Assembly: GCF_001570365.1 (NCBI RefSeq)
Contig: NZ_BBYK01000039.1
Location: forward strand, 248,001 to 312,000
Source: Microtetraspora fusca
GTDB lineage: Bacteria > Actinomycetota > Actinomycetes > Streptosporangiales > Streptosporangiaceae
DNA length: 64,000 bases
Reading direction: 5' to 3'
The notes below the pieces were generated by a model. It worked only from the letters and a program-made list of their open reading frames with translations. It was not told the origin of the DNA and did no database searches. Positions 34,751 through 43,569 of this stretch are shown piece by piece. Both the position numbers and the translations under genes were made by a program. The number at the start of each line of letters is the position of its first letter. Within the stretch, counting starts at the first letter, position 1.

Positions 34751-35287
34751 ATGAAGGACGCTCTCGCCATTCACCGCTGGCTCCTCGCCCACCAGATCCA
34801 CCATGAGATCGTACGTCTTCCTCGCCCCTTGACATGCGCCGACGAGTTGCCCGAGGTCCTCGACGCTCCCGCCGCGCGCTGCGTCTGCGTCACGGTTTTC
34901 GACGCCGTGACCCGCGGAGTGGCCGAGCCGGTGGCCGTGGTCGGCGCCGTCGGCACGGCGCCCGCGCCCTCCGCGGTGGCGGCCCTGCTCGGGGCCGACC
35001 GCGTCTCGGCCGCCTCGGCCTTCCTCGTGAACTCGGTGACCGACTACGCCGCCGGGCTCGTCTGCCCGCTGCTGCTCCCCGACGGCCTGACGGTCCTCGT
35101 CGACCGGCGACTCGCCGACGGCGTCCATCCCGACGAATCCGTCTACACCGTCACGGGCGAGCGCCGCACCGCGCTGCGAATCCGTGCCCGGCACCTCTTC
35201 TCGCTGGTCACGGGCGAGTCTGCGGACCTCGCGATGCCCCGGCCGCGCGCTCTGACGACCCTGGCAAGCCCAATGAGGACGGCTTAG
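34751..35287 (+). CDS. YbaK/aminoacyl-tRNA deacylase-like protein
   Basis: A 178-residue cytoplasmic protein with the YbaK/ProX editing-domain layout: MKDALAIHRWLLAHQIHHEIVRLPR resembles the opening helix and strand (WLL...I.HE), followed by CVCVTVFDA, the nucleotide-like loop ALLGADRVSAAS, and TDYAAGLVCPLLLPDGLTVLVDRRL. Members hydrolyse mischarged aminoacyl-tRNAs. Its position next to cca, a tRNA-processing gene, agrees. The usual catalytic Lys is not obvious, so it may be a divergent or inactive paralogue. ATG 34751 has AAGGAG upstream. Confidence 0.72.
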   Translation: MKDALAIHRWLLAHQIHHEIVRLPRPLTCADELPEVLDAPAARCVCVTVFDAVTRGVAEPVAVVGAVGTAPAPSAVAALLGADRVSAASAFLVNSVTDYAAGLVCPLLLPDGLTVLVDRRLADGVHPDESVYTVTGERRTALRIRARHLFSLVTGESADLAMPRPRALTTLASPMRTA

Positions 35288-35304
35288 GCCATACCATTCT
35301 GGGC

Positions 35305-35337
35305 GTGCGCCGATCCTCACACCTGGCCCGCACGTGA
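35305..35337 (+). CDS. Possible 10-codon leader ORF before DUF6049
   Basis: GTG at 35305 opens a 10-residue reading frame (VRRSSHLART) that stops at TGA 35335-35337, overlapping the GTG start of the next gene as GTGA. A -10-like TACCAT ends 7 bases before the GTG, so it could be a leaderless leader peptide coupled to DUF6049 translation. Too short to be sure it is translated. Confidence 0.35.
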   Translation: MRRSSHLART

Positions 35338-37541
35338 TTCGTAAGGCCGCTCCGCTGATCCTTCTGTCCGCCCTGCTCGCTCCGACGAGCATGGCCGGTA
35401 CGGCTGTCGCGGGTACGGCGGCGACGAGCGTCGCACCGGCCAGGACCGCGGCCGAGACCTCGGCGAAGGCGCGAGCGGTGGATCCACTCGTTGTGGAGCA
35501 GATCAGCTCCGCGGTGCTGCGCGATCCGGAGGCGCCCATCACGATCTCCGGCGTGGTCACCGGCACGCCGTCGGCCTCGGTCCGGGTCCGTGTCCACTGG
35601 GGCCAGCCGTTCCAGTCGCGGGAGCAGATGGCGGCCTTCGCGGCCGGCCAGGGCTATCCCACGCCGTCCTACAACACCAAGGTGCAGGCCACGCCGCTCG
35701 ACGGCTCGGGCAAGCTGCGGTTCGAGTTCACCCTGACGCCGCGCGATCTCGGCATGTCGAGCCTGGGCGTCTATCCCCTGGCCATCGAGGCGCAGGACGG
35801 CGTCACCCTCCAGCCGATCGAGATCGAGCGCACCTTCCTGACGTACGTGCCGCCCGAGCAGCCCGTGCCCAAGGTCAAGCTCGCCCTCGCGATGCCGATC
35901 GTGGACCGGCCGCACCGGGCGGGCGACTCCGACTTCATGGACGACGACCTGCGCGCGTCCGTCTCCACCGGCCGACTCGCGTCGCTGCTCGACCTCGTGC
36001 AGAAGAGCGGGCGCGCGGTCACCTGGTTCGTCGATCCCGCGCTGCTCGACGACGCCCGCCGCACCGCCACCGGCGAGTACACGGTCAGGACCGCGAGCGG
36101 CGGCGCGAAGAAGGCCGCCGACCCCGGCGCCCGCCGCTGGCTCGACGGCCTGCGCGCCGCGCTCGGCAGCCGGCCCGTGGTGGCCACGCCGTACGCGGAT
36201 CCGGACGTGACCGCGCTGGTCCACGCCGGATTGGACACACCGACGCAGGACGCGGTGAAACGGGGCGCCGACATCGCGGGCGACGTGCTCGGCCGCGAGA
36301 TCTCGACCGCGACCGCCTGGCCGGTCGGCGGCGCCCTGGACCGCGACGGCCTGGACGAGCTGGCGACCTCGGGCGTACGCACCCTCCTGCTGTCCGGCGC
36401 GACCCTGCCGCCGGACCCGCAGATCACCACGACACCGGACGCGGCCACCACCGTGGACACCGTCTCCGGACCGGTCACCGCGCTGCTCTCCGATCCCACG
36501 CTGAGCGAGGCGCTCGGCACGGACACCTCCCTGCCGGGGGCCGGCCTGCTCGCGCGGCAGCGCTTCCTCGCCGAGACCGCGATGATCGCGTTCGAGCAGC
36601 CGCAGCAGGCCGCGCACGGCGGGATCGGGCAGCAGCAGGTCGCGCCGCAGGGTCAGCCGGTCAGGACCGTGATCGCCGCGCCGACGACGCGCCTGTGGAA
36701 CCCCGATCCCGAGTTCGTGTCCGGCCTGATCAAGGCCGCCTCGTCGGCCCCGTGGCTGCAGATGACCACGCTGAACTCGATCCGGCCGGGGAAGACGCAG
36801 GTGCCGCGGTCCGACCTCGTCTACACCGACCAGGACCGCGGGGCCGAGCTGCCCCGGACCTATCTCGGCGGCGTGAAGAAGCTCGCCCGCGAGGCGGACA
36901 TCGCCGAGGCGGTGACCACCGAACCGCAGGACCTGTTCGGCGACGCCGTGCTCCGGCTCGCCTCGGCCTCCTGGCGGGGCGACGCGAAGCGGGCGGCGGG
37001 CTTCGTCAAACAGGTGCGCACGTCCATCGACCAGCAGATGGCCCTGGTGTCGGTCATCGACACGCCCCGAGCGCTCGCGGGCACCAACGGACAGGTCCCG
37101 GTCAGCGTGGACAACTCGCTGCCCGAGAGGATCTCGCTCAAGATCAGGGTGACGTCCGACGACAGGTCCCGCCTCGCGATCGACGGAGGGGTCTACGAGA
37201 CCGATCAGCTCATCATCCTCGACAACCGCAGCCAACTGGTGAACGTCCCGGTGACCGTGCACGGCAACGGCGGGGACAGCACGATCGCCGTGCAACTCCT
37301 CACCGCGGACGGCCGGCCGTACGGGAAGCCGGTCCACGTGACGGTCCGCGCCACCGGGTACACCGGCATCGCCCTCGTCATCGTCGGCGCCGCTCTCGCC
37401 ATCATGCTGGCCGCCGTGGTCATGCGCATCCTGCGGCGACGGTCCGGCAAGTCTCTTCCCCCAGGCGCCCAGGCGTCCTCCGGCCAGGCCGCCGCCGACC
37501 AGCGGCCCGTGTCCGCCGACCAGGGAGACAACAAATCGTGA
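35334..37541 (+). CDS. DUF6049-type secreted membrane-anchored protein
   Basis: A 735-residue protein with a signal peptide (APLILLSALLAPTSMAG), a long extracytoplasmic region, and one C-terminal helix (GIALVIVGAALAIMLAAVVMRIL) before a basic cytoplasmic tail. It therefore hangs outside the membrane, anchored at its C-terminus. The extracytoplasmic part resembles the large uncharacterised family found just upstream of murJ in actinobacteria; a polysaccharide deacetylase-like barrel may be hidden between residues 180 and 400, but I see no catalytic set. The GTG at 35334 has no ribosome-binding site and overlaps the stop of a 10-codon ORF. The conserved position beside murJ suggests a cell-wall role. 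Confidence 0.8.
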   Translation: MIRKAAPLILLSALLAPTSMAGTAVAGTAATSVAPARTAAETSAKARAVDPLVVEQISSAVLRDPEAPITISGVVTGTPSASVRVRVHWGQPFQSREQMAAFAAGQGYPTPSYNTKVQATPLDGSGKLRFEFTLTPRDLGMSSLGVYPLAIEAQDGVTLQPIEIERTFLTYVPPEQPVPKVKLALAMPIVDRPHRAGDSDFMDDDLRASVSTGRLASLLDLVQKSGRAVTWFVDPALLDDARRTATGEYTVRTASGGAKKAADPGARRWLDGLRAALGSRPVVATPYADPDVTALVHAGLDTPTQDAVKRGADIAGDVLGREISTATAWPVGGALDRDGLDELATSGVRTLLLSGATLPPDPQITTTPDAATTVDTVSGPVTALLSDPTLSEALGTDTSLPGAGLLARQRFLAETAMIAFEQPQQAAHGGIGQQQVAPQGQPVRTVIAAPTTRLWNPDPEFVSGLIKAASSAPWLQMTTLNSIRPGKTQVPRSDLVYTDQDRGAELPRTYLGGVKKLAREADIAEAVTTEPQDLFGDAVLRLASASWRGDAKRAAGFVKQVRTSIDQQMALVSVIDTPRALAGTNGQVPVSVDNSLPERISLKIRVTSDDRSRLAIDGGVYETDQLIILDNRSQLVNVPVTVHGNGGDSTIAVQLLTADGRPYGKPVHVTVRATGYTGIALVIVGAALAIMLAAVVMRILRRRSGKSLPPGAQASSGQAAADQRPVSADQGDNKS

Positions 37542-37603
37542 GCGAGCGGATCGACGCCCCCGGCGACCGCGGTCCCGAACCGCCGGGTGAGGGACGGGCA
37601 TGA
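37538..37603 (+). CDS. Possible 21-codon coupling ORF between DUF6049 and murJ
   Basis: A short frame begins at GTG 37538, overlapping the DUF6049 stop as GTGA, and ends at TGA 37601-37603, overlapping the murJ ATG as ATGA. It spans the whole gap and encodes a Pro/Glu-rich 21-residue peptide (MSERIDAPGDRGPEPPGEGR plus A). It may be a translational relay rather than a functional peptide. murJ cannot start earlier because an in-frame TGA lies at 37588. Confidence 0.4.
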   Translation: MSERIDAPGDRGPEPPGEGRA

Positions 37604-39204
37604 GCAGGATGCTGCGCGCGAGCGCGATCATGATGGCCGGGACGATGGTGTCCCGGCTCACCGGCTTCCTGCGGACCGCGGTGATCGCCGCGGCCATCGG
37701 CACGTGGGCGCTCGGGGACGCCTACAACGCCGCCTACCAGATCCCGTACATCCTGTTCGACCTGCTCATCGGCGGCGTTCTGAGCAGCGTGATCGTGCCG
37801 TTGATCGTGCGCGCGCAGAAGCAGGACGCCGACGCGGGCGAGGCGTTCGAGCAGCGGCTGATGACCCTCGCCATCCTCATCCTCGCGGCGATCGCCGTGC
37901 TGGGCGTGGTCCTGGCCGGGCCGATCATGCAGCTCTACACGGCGAACAACTGGACGCCGCGCAAGGTCGAGATCGCCACCACGCTGGCGATGCTGATCCT
38001 GCCGCAGATCGCCTTCTTCGGGATCGGCGCGCTGGCCGGCGCCATCCTCAACACCCGCGACAGGTTCGCCGCCCCGATGTGGGCGCCGGTGCTGAACAAC
38101 ATCGTGGTCATCGGGGTCGGCATCACCTACATCGTCGTCGGCGGCGCCTCGGCGAACATCGAGGAGGTGACCGACCGCGACCTGCTGCTCCTCGGCCTGG
38201 GGACGACGGCGGGCATCGTGGCGCAGGCGATCATCCTGATCATCGCGCTGCACCGGGCCGGGTTCCGGTTCCGCCCCCGCTTCGGGCTGCGCGGCACGGG
38301 GCTCGGCGAGGCCGCCAAGACGGCGAGCTGGACCTTCGTCTACGTCGGCATCACCCAGCTCGGCTTCCTGATCACCACGAAGCTCGCCACCGGCGCGGGC
38401 GAGCGGGCGCCGGGCGCGGGCAACAGCGCCTACGCCTACGCCTTCCAGCTCTTCCAGCTCCCGTACGGCATCATCGCGGTGTCGGTGATCACGGCCATGC
38501 TGCCGCGGATGAGCCGGTACGTCGCGGACGGCGAGTTCGACTCGGCACGCGGCGAGTTCGGGTCGGCGGTGCGGCTCATCTCGGCGGTCATCGTGCCGGC
38601 CGGGCTGCTGCTCATGGTGCTCGGCCCCGCAGTGACGACCCTGATCTTCTCCTGGGGCCGGATGACCGGGGGCAACGCCCTCTACATCGGCAACGTGCTG
38701 CAGGTCTTCGGGCTGGCGCTGGTGCCGTTCTCGATCTTCCAGCTCCTGCTGCGGGTGTTCTACAGCTTCGGCGACACCCGGACGCCCACGATCCTCGGCG
38801 CGGTGAACGTCGCGATCAACGGGGCGCTCAGCCTCGTCGCGTACTTCATGCTCCCGCCGCGCTACATCGTGATCGGGCTGGCGTTCTCCTTCATGATCGC
38901 ATACGTGCTGGGCAGCGGCGTGGCGTGGACGCTGGCCAGCCGCAAGGTCGGCGGTCTCGGCGGCCGCGAGGTGGCCGCGGGGCTCTCGCAGATGTACTTC
39001 GCCGCGATCCCGGCCGCGCTGGTCGCGCTGGTCGCGCTGTGGCTGACCCGGCAGTTCGCCGACATCACCGCGCTCACCTCGGCGATCGTGCTGGCGGCCG
39101 GCGGCGGACTGGGCCTGGTGCTTTACCTCGCCACGGCGCACAAGATGCGGATCCCGGAGGTCAGCTCCATCATTGGAATGGTCGCGGGACGGGTAAGGCG
39201 CTAA
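37600..39204 (+). CDS. murJ: Lipid II flippase MurJ (MviN family)
   Basis: A 534-residue MOP-superfamily protein with fourteen predicted helices that moves lipid II across the membrane for peptidoglycan synthesis. Marker sequences: SAIMMAGTMVSRLTGFLRTAVIAAAIG at the start, LSSVIVPLIVRAQ, and PYGIIAVSVITAMLPRMSRY in helix 7-8, with QLLLRVFYSFGDTRTP further on. The ATG at 37600 has GAGGG 6 bases upstream. Unlike the mycobacterial MviN, which is fused to a pseudokinase, this chain ends soon after helix 14 (RVRR). A separate pseudokinase gene follows at 39379. Works with Ddl and the class A PBP of the window. Confidence 0.96.
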   Translation: MSRMLRASAIMMAGTMVSRLTGFLRTAVIAAAIGTWALGDAYNAAYQIPYILFDLLIGGVLSSVIVPLIVRAQKQDADAGEAFEQRLMTLAILILAAIAVLGVVLAGPIMQLYTANNWTPRKVEIATTLAMLILPQIAFFGIGALAGAILNTRDRFAAPMWAPVLNNIVVIGVGITYIVVGGASANIEEVTDRDLLLLGLGTTAGIVAQAIILIIALHRAGFRFRPRFGLRGTGLGEAAKTASWTFVYVGITQLGFLITTKLATGAGERAPGAGNSAYAYAFQLFQLPYGIIAVSVITAMLPRMSRYVADGEFDSARGEFGSAVRLISAVIVPAGLLLMVLGPAVTTLIFSWGRMTGGNALYIGNVLQVFGLALVPFSIFQLLLRVFYSFGDTRTPTILGAVNVAINGALSLVAYFMLPPRYIVIGLAFSFMIAYVLGSGVAWTLASRKVGGLGGREVAAGLSQMYFAAIPAALVALVALWLTRQFADITALTSAIVLAAGGGLGLVLYLATAHKMRIPEVSSIIGMVAGRVRR

Positions 39205-39210
39205 GGAACG

Positions 39211-39253
39211 CCTGCCCGCGTGTCAGCCGTACCCCAAGGGGAAGGCGGGCAGG
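39211..39253 (+). terminator. Weak hairpin after murJ
   Basis: CCTGCCCGC pairs with GCGGGCAGG across a loop that contains CCCCAAGGGG, itself a small stem. A -10-like TAGCAT follows at 39267, so transcription may end and restart here before the pseudokinase gene. No U-tract is present. Confidence 0.4.
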
Positions 39254-39378
39254 ACCGGTACGGCACTAGCATGGTGCGCCAAAAGAGTTCGACCGGCGAG
39301 CGGGAAGCGAGAAGGCGTGGGCGGATCCACCCGGCATCGTCCGATGCGTGCCGGTCGGCTGTGGGGTGAGGCGGCCTG

Positions 39379-40884
39379 ATGAGTATGTCCACGGTCGAAC
39401 CGGGGTCTCGTCTGGCCGATCGGTTCCGGCTCGAAGACCGCGTGAGCGAGTCCAACGGTGTCACCCTCTGGAAGGCCATCGACGAGATCCTGGCCCGCCC
39501 GGTCGCCGTGCACACCTTCGCCCCCGAGTTCGACCGCGTGAACGAGGTCGTGCTCGCCGCGCGCGCGGCGAGTCGCCTCACCGACCCCCGCCTGACCCAG
39601 GTGTTCGACGCGGCCGACGAGGATGGCACCGCGTACGTCGTGAGCGAGTGGGTGAGCGGCGACTCGCTCGCCGACCTGCTCTCGGCCGGCGGGCTGGAGC
39701 CCGAGCGCGGCGCCTCGCTGGTCGCGGAGGCGGCCGAGGCGCTCGCACACGCGCACGAGGCCGGGCTGACCCATCTGCAGCTCACGCCCGCCCGGCTGTT
39801 GTGGACTTCCAGCGGCACGGTCAAGCTGCTCGGCCTCGCCGTGGACGCCTCGATCGTCGGCCTGACCAGCGACGACCCGGCCCGGGACGACGCCGAGGGC
39901 CTCGGCCGGCTGCTGTACGCCGCGCTGACCGGCCACTGGCCGAGCGACGAGGACACCGGCCTTCCCCCGGCGCCCATGGACGACGACAAGGTGTGCACCC
40001 CGCGCCAGGTCACCGCGGGTGTGCCGGGCTACCTGGACACCATCACCTGCCGGGCGCTGCTGCCGGAGAGCCGGCGCGGGCTGACGCCGCTGTCCACCCC
40101 GGCGGAGGTCGCCGAGGCGCTCTCGGAGGTGCCGCGCCCCGCCCCCGTCCCGGTGGGCCCGGTGCCCCCGGCGGTGCTGCAGTCCGAGGCGCCGGACACG
40201 CTCACCTCGCGGTCGGCCACCATGCCTCCCGTTCCCTCGATGGCACAGAAGACGAGCCTGGGCATGCGCCCTCCCGCATCGTCGGGGACGCTCAGCCGGG
40301 TCCTGGTCACCGTCCTGGTGATCGCGGTCATGCTGGTGGTCGGGATCGGCGCCTGGACGGTGGGCCGCAGCCTCGGGAACAACCCGGTCGCCACGCCCAC
40401 GCCCACCGAGGCGCCCACGGCCACGCCCTCGCCGGTGGTCGTCAAGCCGGGCAGCGCGATCGGGTTCGACCCACTCGGGGACGACCAGGAGGAGAACCCC
40501 CAGCTCTCCAACTACGCCATCGACGGCAAGCCGTCCACCGACTGGCACACCACGAGCTACAACAGCGCGGACTTCGGCCGGTTGAAGGAGGGTGTCGGGC
40601 TCATCCTCGACATGAACCAGCCGGTCACGATCTCCGACGTCATGGTGACGCTGGCGGACACGCCCGGCGCGTCCGTGCAGCTCAAGGTCGGGAACGCCGC
40701 CGACCTGAGCGTGCTGAAGACCGTGGCCGAGGTCAAGAACGTCTCCGGGACGGTCACCCTCACGCCCGGCAAGCCGGTCACAGGTCAATACGTTTTGATC
40801 TGGTTCACCCGGCTTCCGCCCCATGAGGGTAGGTATCGTGGCACCATCTATGACGTAATCGTGCATTCCCCCGGATCGGCATAG
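39379..40884 (+). CDS. Membrane pseudokinase, MurJ partner
   Basis: A 501-residue protein in three parts. Residues ~14-245 form a Ser/Thr kinase fold that is dead: the ATP Lys is replaced (VAVHTF, His45), HRD reads HLQ in THLQLTPARLLW, and DFG reads LGL. A single membrane helix spans ~307-329 (VLVTVLVIAVMLVVGIGAW). The extracytoplasmic part after a Thr/Pro linker has a discoidin/carbohydrate-binding look (NYAIDGKPSTDWHTTSY). In Mycobacterium tuberculosis an equivalent pseudokinase and sugar-binding-like region are fused to MviN; here they are encoded separately just downstream. ATG 39379 has GAGG at 7 bases. Followed 8 bases later by sigM. Confidence 0.9.
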   Translation: MSMSTVEPGSRLADRFRLEDRVSESNGVTLWKAIDEILARPVAVHTFAPEFDRVNEVVLAARAASRLTDPRLTQVFDAADEDGTAYVVSEWVSGDSLADLLSAGGLEPERGASLVAEAAEALAHAHEAGLTHLQLTPARLLWTSSGTVKLLGLAVDASIVGLTSDDPARDDAEGLGRLLYAALTGHWPSDEDTGLPPAPMDDDKVCTPRQVTAGVPGYLDTITCRALLPESRRGLTPLSTPAEVAEALSEVPRPAPVPVGPVPPAVLQSEAPDTLTSRSATMPPVPSMAQKTSLGMRPPASSGTLSRVLVTVLVIAVMLVVGIGAWTVGRSLGNNPVATPTPTEAPTATPSPVVVKPGSAIGFDPLGDDQEENPQLSNYAIDGKPSTDWHTTSYNSADFGRLKEGVGLILDMNQPVTISDVMVTLADTPGASVQLKVGNAADLSVLKTVAEVKNVSGTVTLTPGKPVTGQYVLIWFTRLPPHEGRYRGTIYDVIVHSPGSA

Positions 40885-40892
40885 CAGGCCAA

Positions 40893-41537
40893 GTGAACTC
40901 CCCACCCGAGAACCCTCCCCCGGCTGAGCACGCCGCCCGGTCGGCGGTGAGCGATGCCGACCTCCTCAGCCGCCACATCGGCGGCGATCCGCACGCGTTC
41001 AGCGAGATCGTCAAGCGCCATCGGGACCGCATGTGGGCCGTCGCCCTGCGAACCCTCGGCGACCCGGACGAGGCGGCCGACGCCGTGCAGGACGCGTTCG
41101 TGTCCGCCTACCGCAAGGCGGAGAGCTTCCGCGGCGAGGCCGCGGTCACGACGTGGCTGCACCGCATCGTGGTGAACGCCTGCCTCGACAGGATGCGTCG
41201 CAAGTCGGTACGGCCGGTGGCCGACGACGAGTTGATCGAGGCCGCCGAGCGGGACGCTCCCATGGCCGACCAGGCCGGTGAGCGCGAGGTGTCGATGGAC
41301 GTCTCGTCCGCGCTCAAGGTGCTGCCCGCCGACCAGCGTGCGGCCCTGGTCCTGGTCGACATGATGGGCTATTCGGTGGAGGACGCGGCCGGGGTGCTCG
41401 GCGTCCCCGCCGGCACCGTGAAGAGCCGCTGCGCGCGGGGACGCGCGAAACTTGCCCCGATTCTTTCGCATCTGCGGAACCGATCCGGGCGTACTCGCGT
41501 CTCATCCGCGAAGGGAGCAGAACTTCGTGACGGGTGA
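40893..41537 (+). CDS. sigM: ECF RNA polymerase sigma factor SigM-like
   Basis: A 214-residue group 4 sigma factor. Region 2 is DPHAFSEIVKRHRDRMWAVALRTLGDPDEAADAVQDAFVSAYRKAESF, with TWLHRIVVNACLDRMRRK completing the -10 recognition helices. Region 4 is LPADQRAALVLVDMMGYSVEDAAGVLGVPAGTVKSRCARGRAKL, binding the -35. The linker is short and no extra domain is present, as for ECF factors. The GTG at 40893 lies 8 bases after the pseudokinase stop. The anti-sigma gene overlaps its 3' end. The murJ-pseudokinase-sigM-anti-sigma-trxB-trxA order is conserved in mycobacteria and streptomycetes, which supports the name. Confidence 0.93.
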   Translation: MNSPPENPPPAEHAARSAVSDADLLSRHIGGDPHAFSEIVKRHRDRMWAVALRTLGDPDEAADAVQDAFVSAYRKAESFRGEAAVTTWLHRIVVNACLDRMRRKSVRPVADDELIEAAERDAPMADQAGEREVSMDVSSALKVLPADQRAALVLVDMMGYSVEDAAGVLGVPAGTVKSRCARGRAKLAPILSHLRNRSGRTRVSSAKGAELRDG

Positions 41538-42420
41538 TACGCACTACGACCTGGAGATTCTCGCCGAACTGGCGGAGGGACTCCTCGACGACGCCACGGC
41601 ACGGCGGGTCCGCGAGCATCTCGCGGTCTGCGATCCCTGCGGGGAGAGCCTTGCCGACCTGGCGGCGGTTCGGGAGGTGCTGGCCGCGGTCCCGGTGCCG
41701 GCGATGCCGTTGGGTGTCGCCATGCGCATCGATCGCGCGCTGGCCGCCGAAGCGTCCCGCGACGTGGAGAGCACAGGCGACCTCGGCGACCGGGGACTCC
41801 GCCTCGTGGAGACCCCCGACTGGGGCCGGATCATGCGGGACGCACCATGGGAGACGGCGACGCCCAAGGAGGAGGACGCGCCCGCCGTGGCCGCCCTCGG
41901 CGTCGTCGCGGACGACGGCAGCGTCGTCCCGGTCGTTCCCAAGAGCCGGCGACGCATGTGGCGGATGCCCGCCGTGGCGGCGGCCGCGGCCGCGGTCGTC
42001 ATCGGCGGCACCGGAGTGGCCACGACCATGCTGTCCGCCCAGGGCGGCTCGGCACCGTCCACGGTCCACGTCTCCGGGTCGAACGGGACGCCTTCGACCG
42101 GCGGGTCGGTCCTGGCCTACACGGTCTCCAAGAGCGACCACAACTACACGAACCGGGAGCTGAGCGGCTCGCTGGTTGAGTACTTCGGCGCCGCCCCCGC
42201 GTTCGGCACCAACGACGACGAGTCGCTCGACAAGTGCGTCAAGCGGTTCTCCGACCAGCTCGACCGCCAGCCCATCGGGGTGGACAAGGCGTTCTACAAC
42301 GGCAACGAGGCCACGATCATGGCCTTCTGGGAGGACAAGAACATCAACGCGGTCCGCGTGGTGGTGGTCGACTCCTCCTGCAAGAGCCTCCGTTCCGAGG
42401 GCCTCGCCACCTGGAAGTGA
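41527..42420 (+). CDS. Zinc-type anti-sigma factor, membrane-anchored
   Basis: A 297-residue protein. The N-terminal anti-sigma domain has the zinc motif H-x3-C-x2-C in EHLAVCDPCGE (His31, Cys35, Cys38), typical of ZAS proteins that release the sigma factor on a redox or envelope signal. A helix at about residues 143-165 (MPAVAAAAAAVVIGGTGVATTML) crosses the membrane and the last ~130 residues are extracytoplasmic. GTG 41527 overlaps the sigM stop by 11 bases and has GGGAG upstream, so the two are coupled and it very probably controls SigM. Equivalent to RsmA of Mycobacterium tuberculosis by position and layout. Ends at a strong hairpin (42442). Confidence 0.88.
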   Translation: MTGDTHYDLEILAELAEGLLDDATARRVREHLAVCDPCGESLADLAAVREVLAAVPVPAMPLGVAMRIDRALAAEASRDVESTGDLGDRGLRLVETPDWGRIMRDAPWETATPKEEDAPAVAALGVVADDGSVVPVVPKSRRRMWRMPAVAAAAAAVVIGGTGVATTMLSAQGGSAPSTVHVSGSNGTPSTGGSVLAYTVSKSDHNYTNRELSGSLVEYFGAAPAFGTNDDESLDKCVKRFSDQLDRQPIGVDKAFYNGNEATIMAFWEDKNINAVRVVVVDSSCKSLRSEGLATWK

Positions 42421-42441
42421 CCCACCGTACAGACGACCTTC

Positions 42442-42474
42442 GGCAGCCCTCCGCCATCACGGCGGGGGGCTGCC
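42442..42474 (+). terminator. Terminator of the sigM/anti-sigma operon
   Basis: GGCAGCCCTCCGCC pairs with GGCGGGGGGCTGCC (one G-T wobble) around loop ATCAC, followed by TTCGTTT. It lies 21 bases after the anti-sigma stop and before the trxB promoter. Confidence 0.87.
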
Positions 42475-42509
42475 TTCGTTTACGGGGCAGAGCGGCGGAA
42501 AGGAGTGGA

Positions 42510-42536
42510 GGGAATCCCGGACGCCTAGGATCTGTT
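42510..42536 (+). promoter_or_regulatory. Sigma-R-type promoter of trxBA
   Basis: GGGAAT (42510-42515) is separated by exactly 18 bases from GTT (42534-42536), an exact match to the thiol-stress sigma-R/sigma-H promoter GGGAAT-N18-GTT known for trxBA in streptomycetes. It ends 37 bases before the trxB start. A cognate sigma-R gene is not in the window. Confidence 0.82.
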
Positions 42537-42573
42537 GACGCGACTGGCATCACCCGGAGCGAAAGGCAGACCG

Positions 42574-43506
42574 TTGAGCGACGTCCGTAACGTGATCATC
42601 ATCGGGTCGGGGCCCGCCGGCTACACGGCGGCCGTCTACTCGGCCCGCGCGGAGCTGAACCCCCTGGTGTTCGAGGGGTCGGTGACCGCGGGCGGCGCCC
42701 TCATGAACACCACCGACGTGGAGAACTTCCCCGGCTTCCCCGACGGCATCATGGGACCCGATCTCATGGACAACATGCGCAAGCAGGCCGAGCGGTTCGG
42801 GGCCGAGCTGGTCGCCGATGACGTGGTCGAGGTCGACCTGAACGCCAACCCGAAGGTCGTCAAGACCCACACCGACACCTTCTACGCGAAGGCCGTCATC
42901 CTCGCCACCGGCTCGGGCTACCGGGAGCTGGGCCTGGAGAACGAGAAGCGGCTGTCCGGCCACGGCGTCTCCTGGTGCGCCACCTGCGACGGCTTCTTCT
43001 TCCGCGGTCAGGACATCGTCGTGGTCGGCGGCGGCGACACCGCGATGGAGGAGGCCCTCTTCCTCACCCGCTTCGGGTCGTCCGTGACCGTCGTCCACCG
43101 GCGCGACGAGCTGCGCGCCAGCAAGATCATGCAGGATCGGGCGTTCGCCAACGACAAGATCCGGTTCGTCTGGGACAGCGAGGTCGTCGACGTGGTCGGC
43201 GAGAGCAAGGTCACCGCCGTGCGGATCCACAACCGCAAGACCGGCGAGGAGACCGAGCTCCCCGCCGGCGGCCTGTTCGTCGCGATCGGCCACGACCCGC
43301 GCACCGAGCTCTTCAAGGGCCAGGTGAACCTGGACGCCGAGGGGTACATCCAGGTCGAGGCGCCGAGCACGCGCACCAACATCGAGGGCGTCTTCGCCGC
43401 GGGCGACGTCGTGGACCACACCTACCGCCAGGCGATCACCGCCGCGGGCACGGGCTGCGCCGCCTCCATCGACGCCGAGCGCTGGCTCGCCCACCAGAAC
43501 AGCTGA
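42574..43506 (+). CDS. trxB: Thioredoxin reductase
   Basis: A 310-residue flavoenzyme that passes electrons from NADPH to thioredoxin. It has the FAD glycine motif [19 protein letters not shown], the redox disulfide [11 protein letters not shown], the NADPH motif [16 protein letters not shown] with [12 protein letters not shown], and the closing FAD site [24 protein letters not shown]. The TTG start at 42574 gives the family's usual opening ([15 protein letters not shown]) and follows GAAAGG. trxA lies 63 bases downstream. The promoter at 42510 predicts induction by disulfide stress. Confidence 0.97.
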   Translation: MSDVRNVIIIGSGPAGYTAAVYSARAELNPLVFEGSVTAGGALMNTTDVENFPGFPDGIMGPDLMDNMRKQAERFGAELVADDVVEVDLNANPKVVKTHTDTFYAKAVILATGSGYRELGLENEKRLSGHGVSWCATCDGFFFRGQDIVVVGGGDTAMEEALFLTRFGSSVTVVHRRDELRASKIMQDRAFANDKIRFVWDSEVVDVVGESKVTAVRIHNRKTGEETELPAGGLFVAIGHDPRTELFKGQVNLDAEGYIQVEAPSTRTNIEGVFAAGDVVDHTYRQAITAAGTGCAASIDAERWLAHQNS

Positions 43507-43569
43507 CCCGGGGAATGCGGGGCCGGTCCTCGCGGTTTAACCCTCCACACCGAGCAAGGGGAGAGAACA

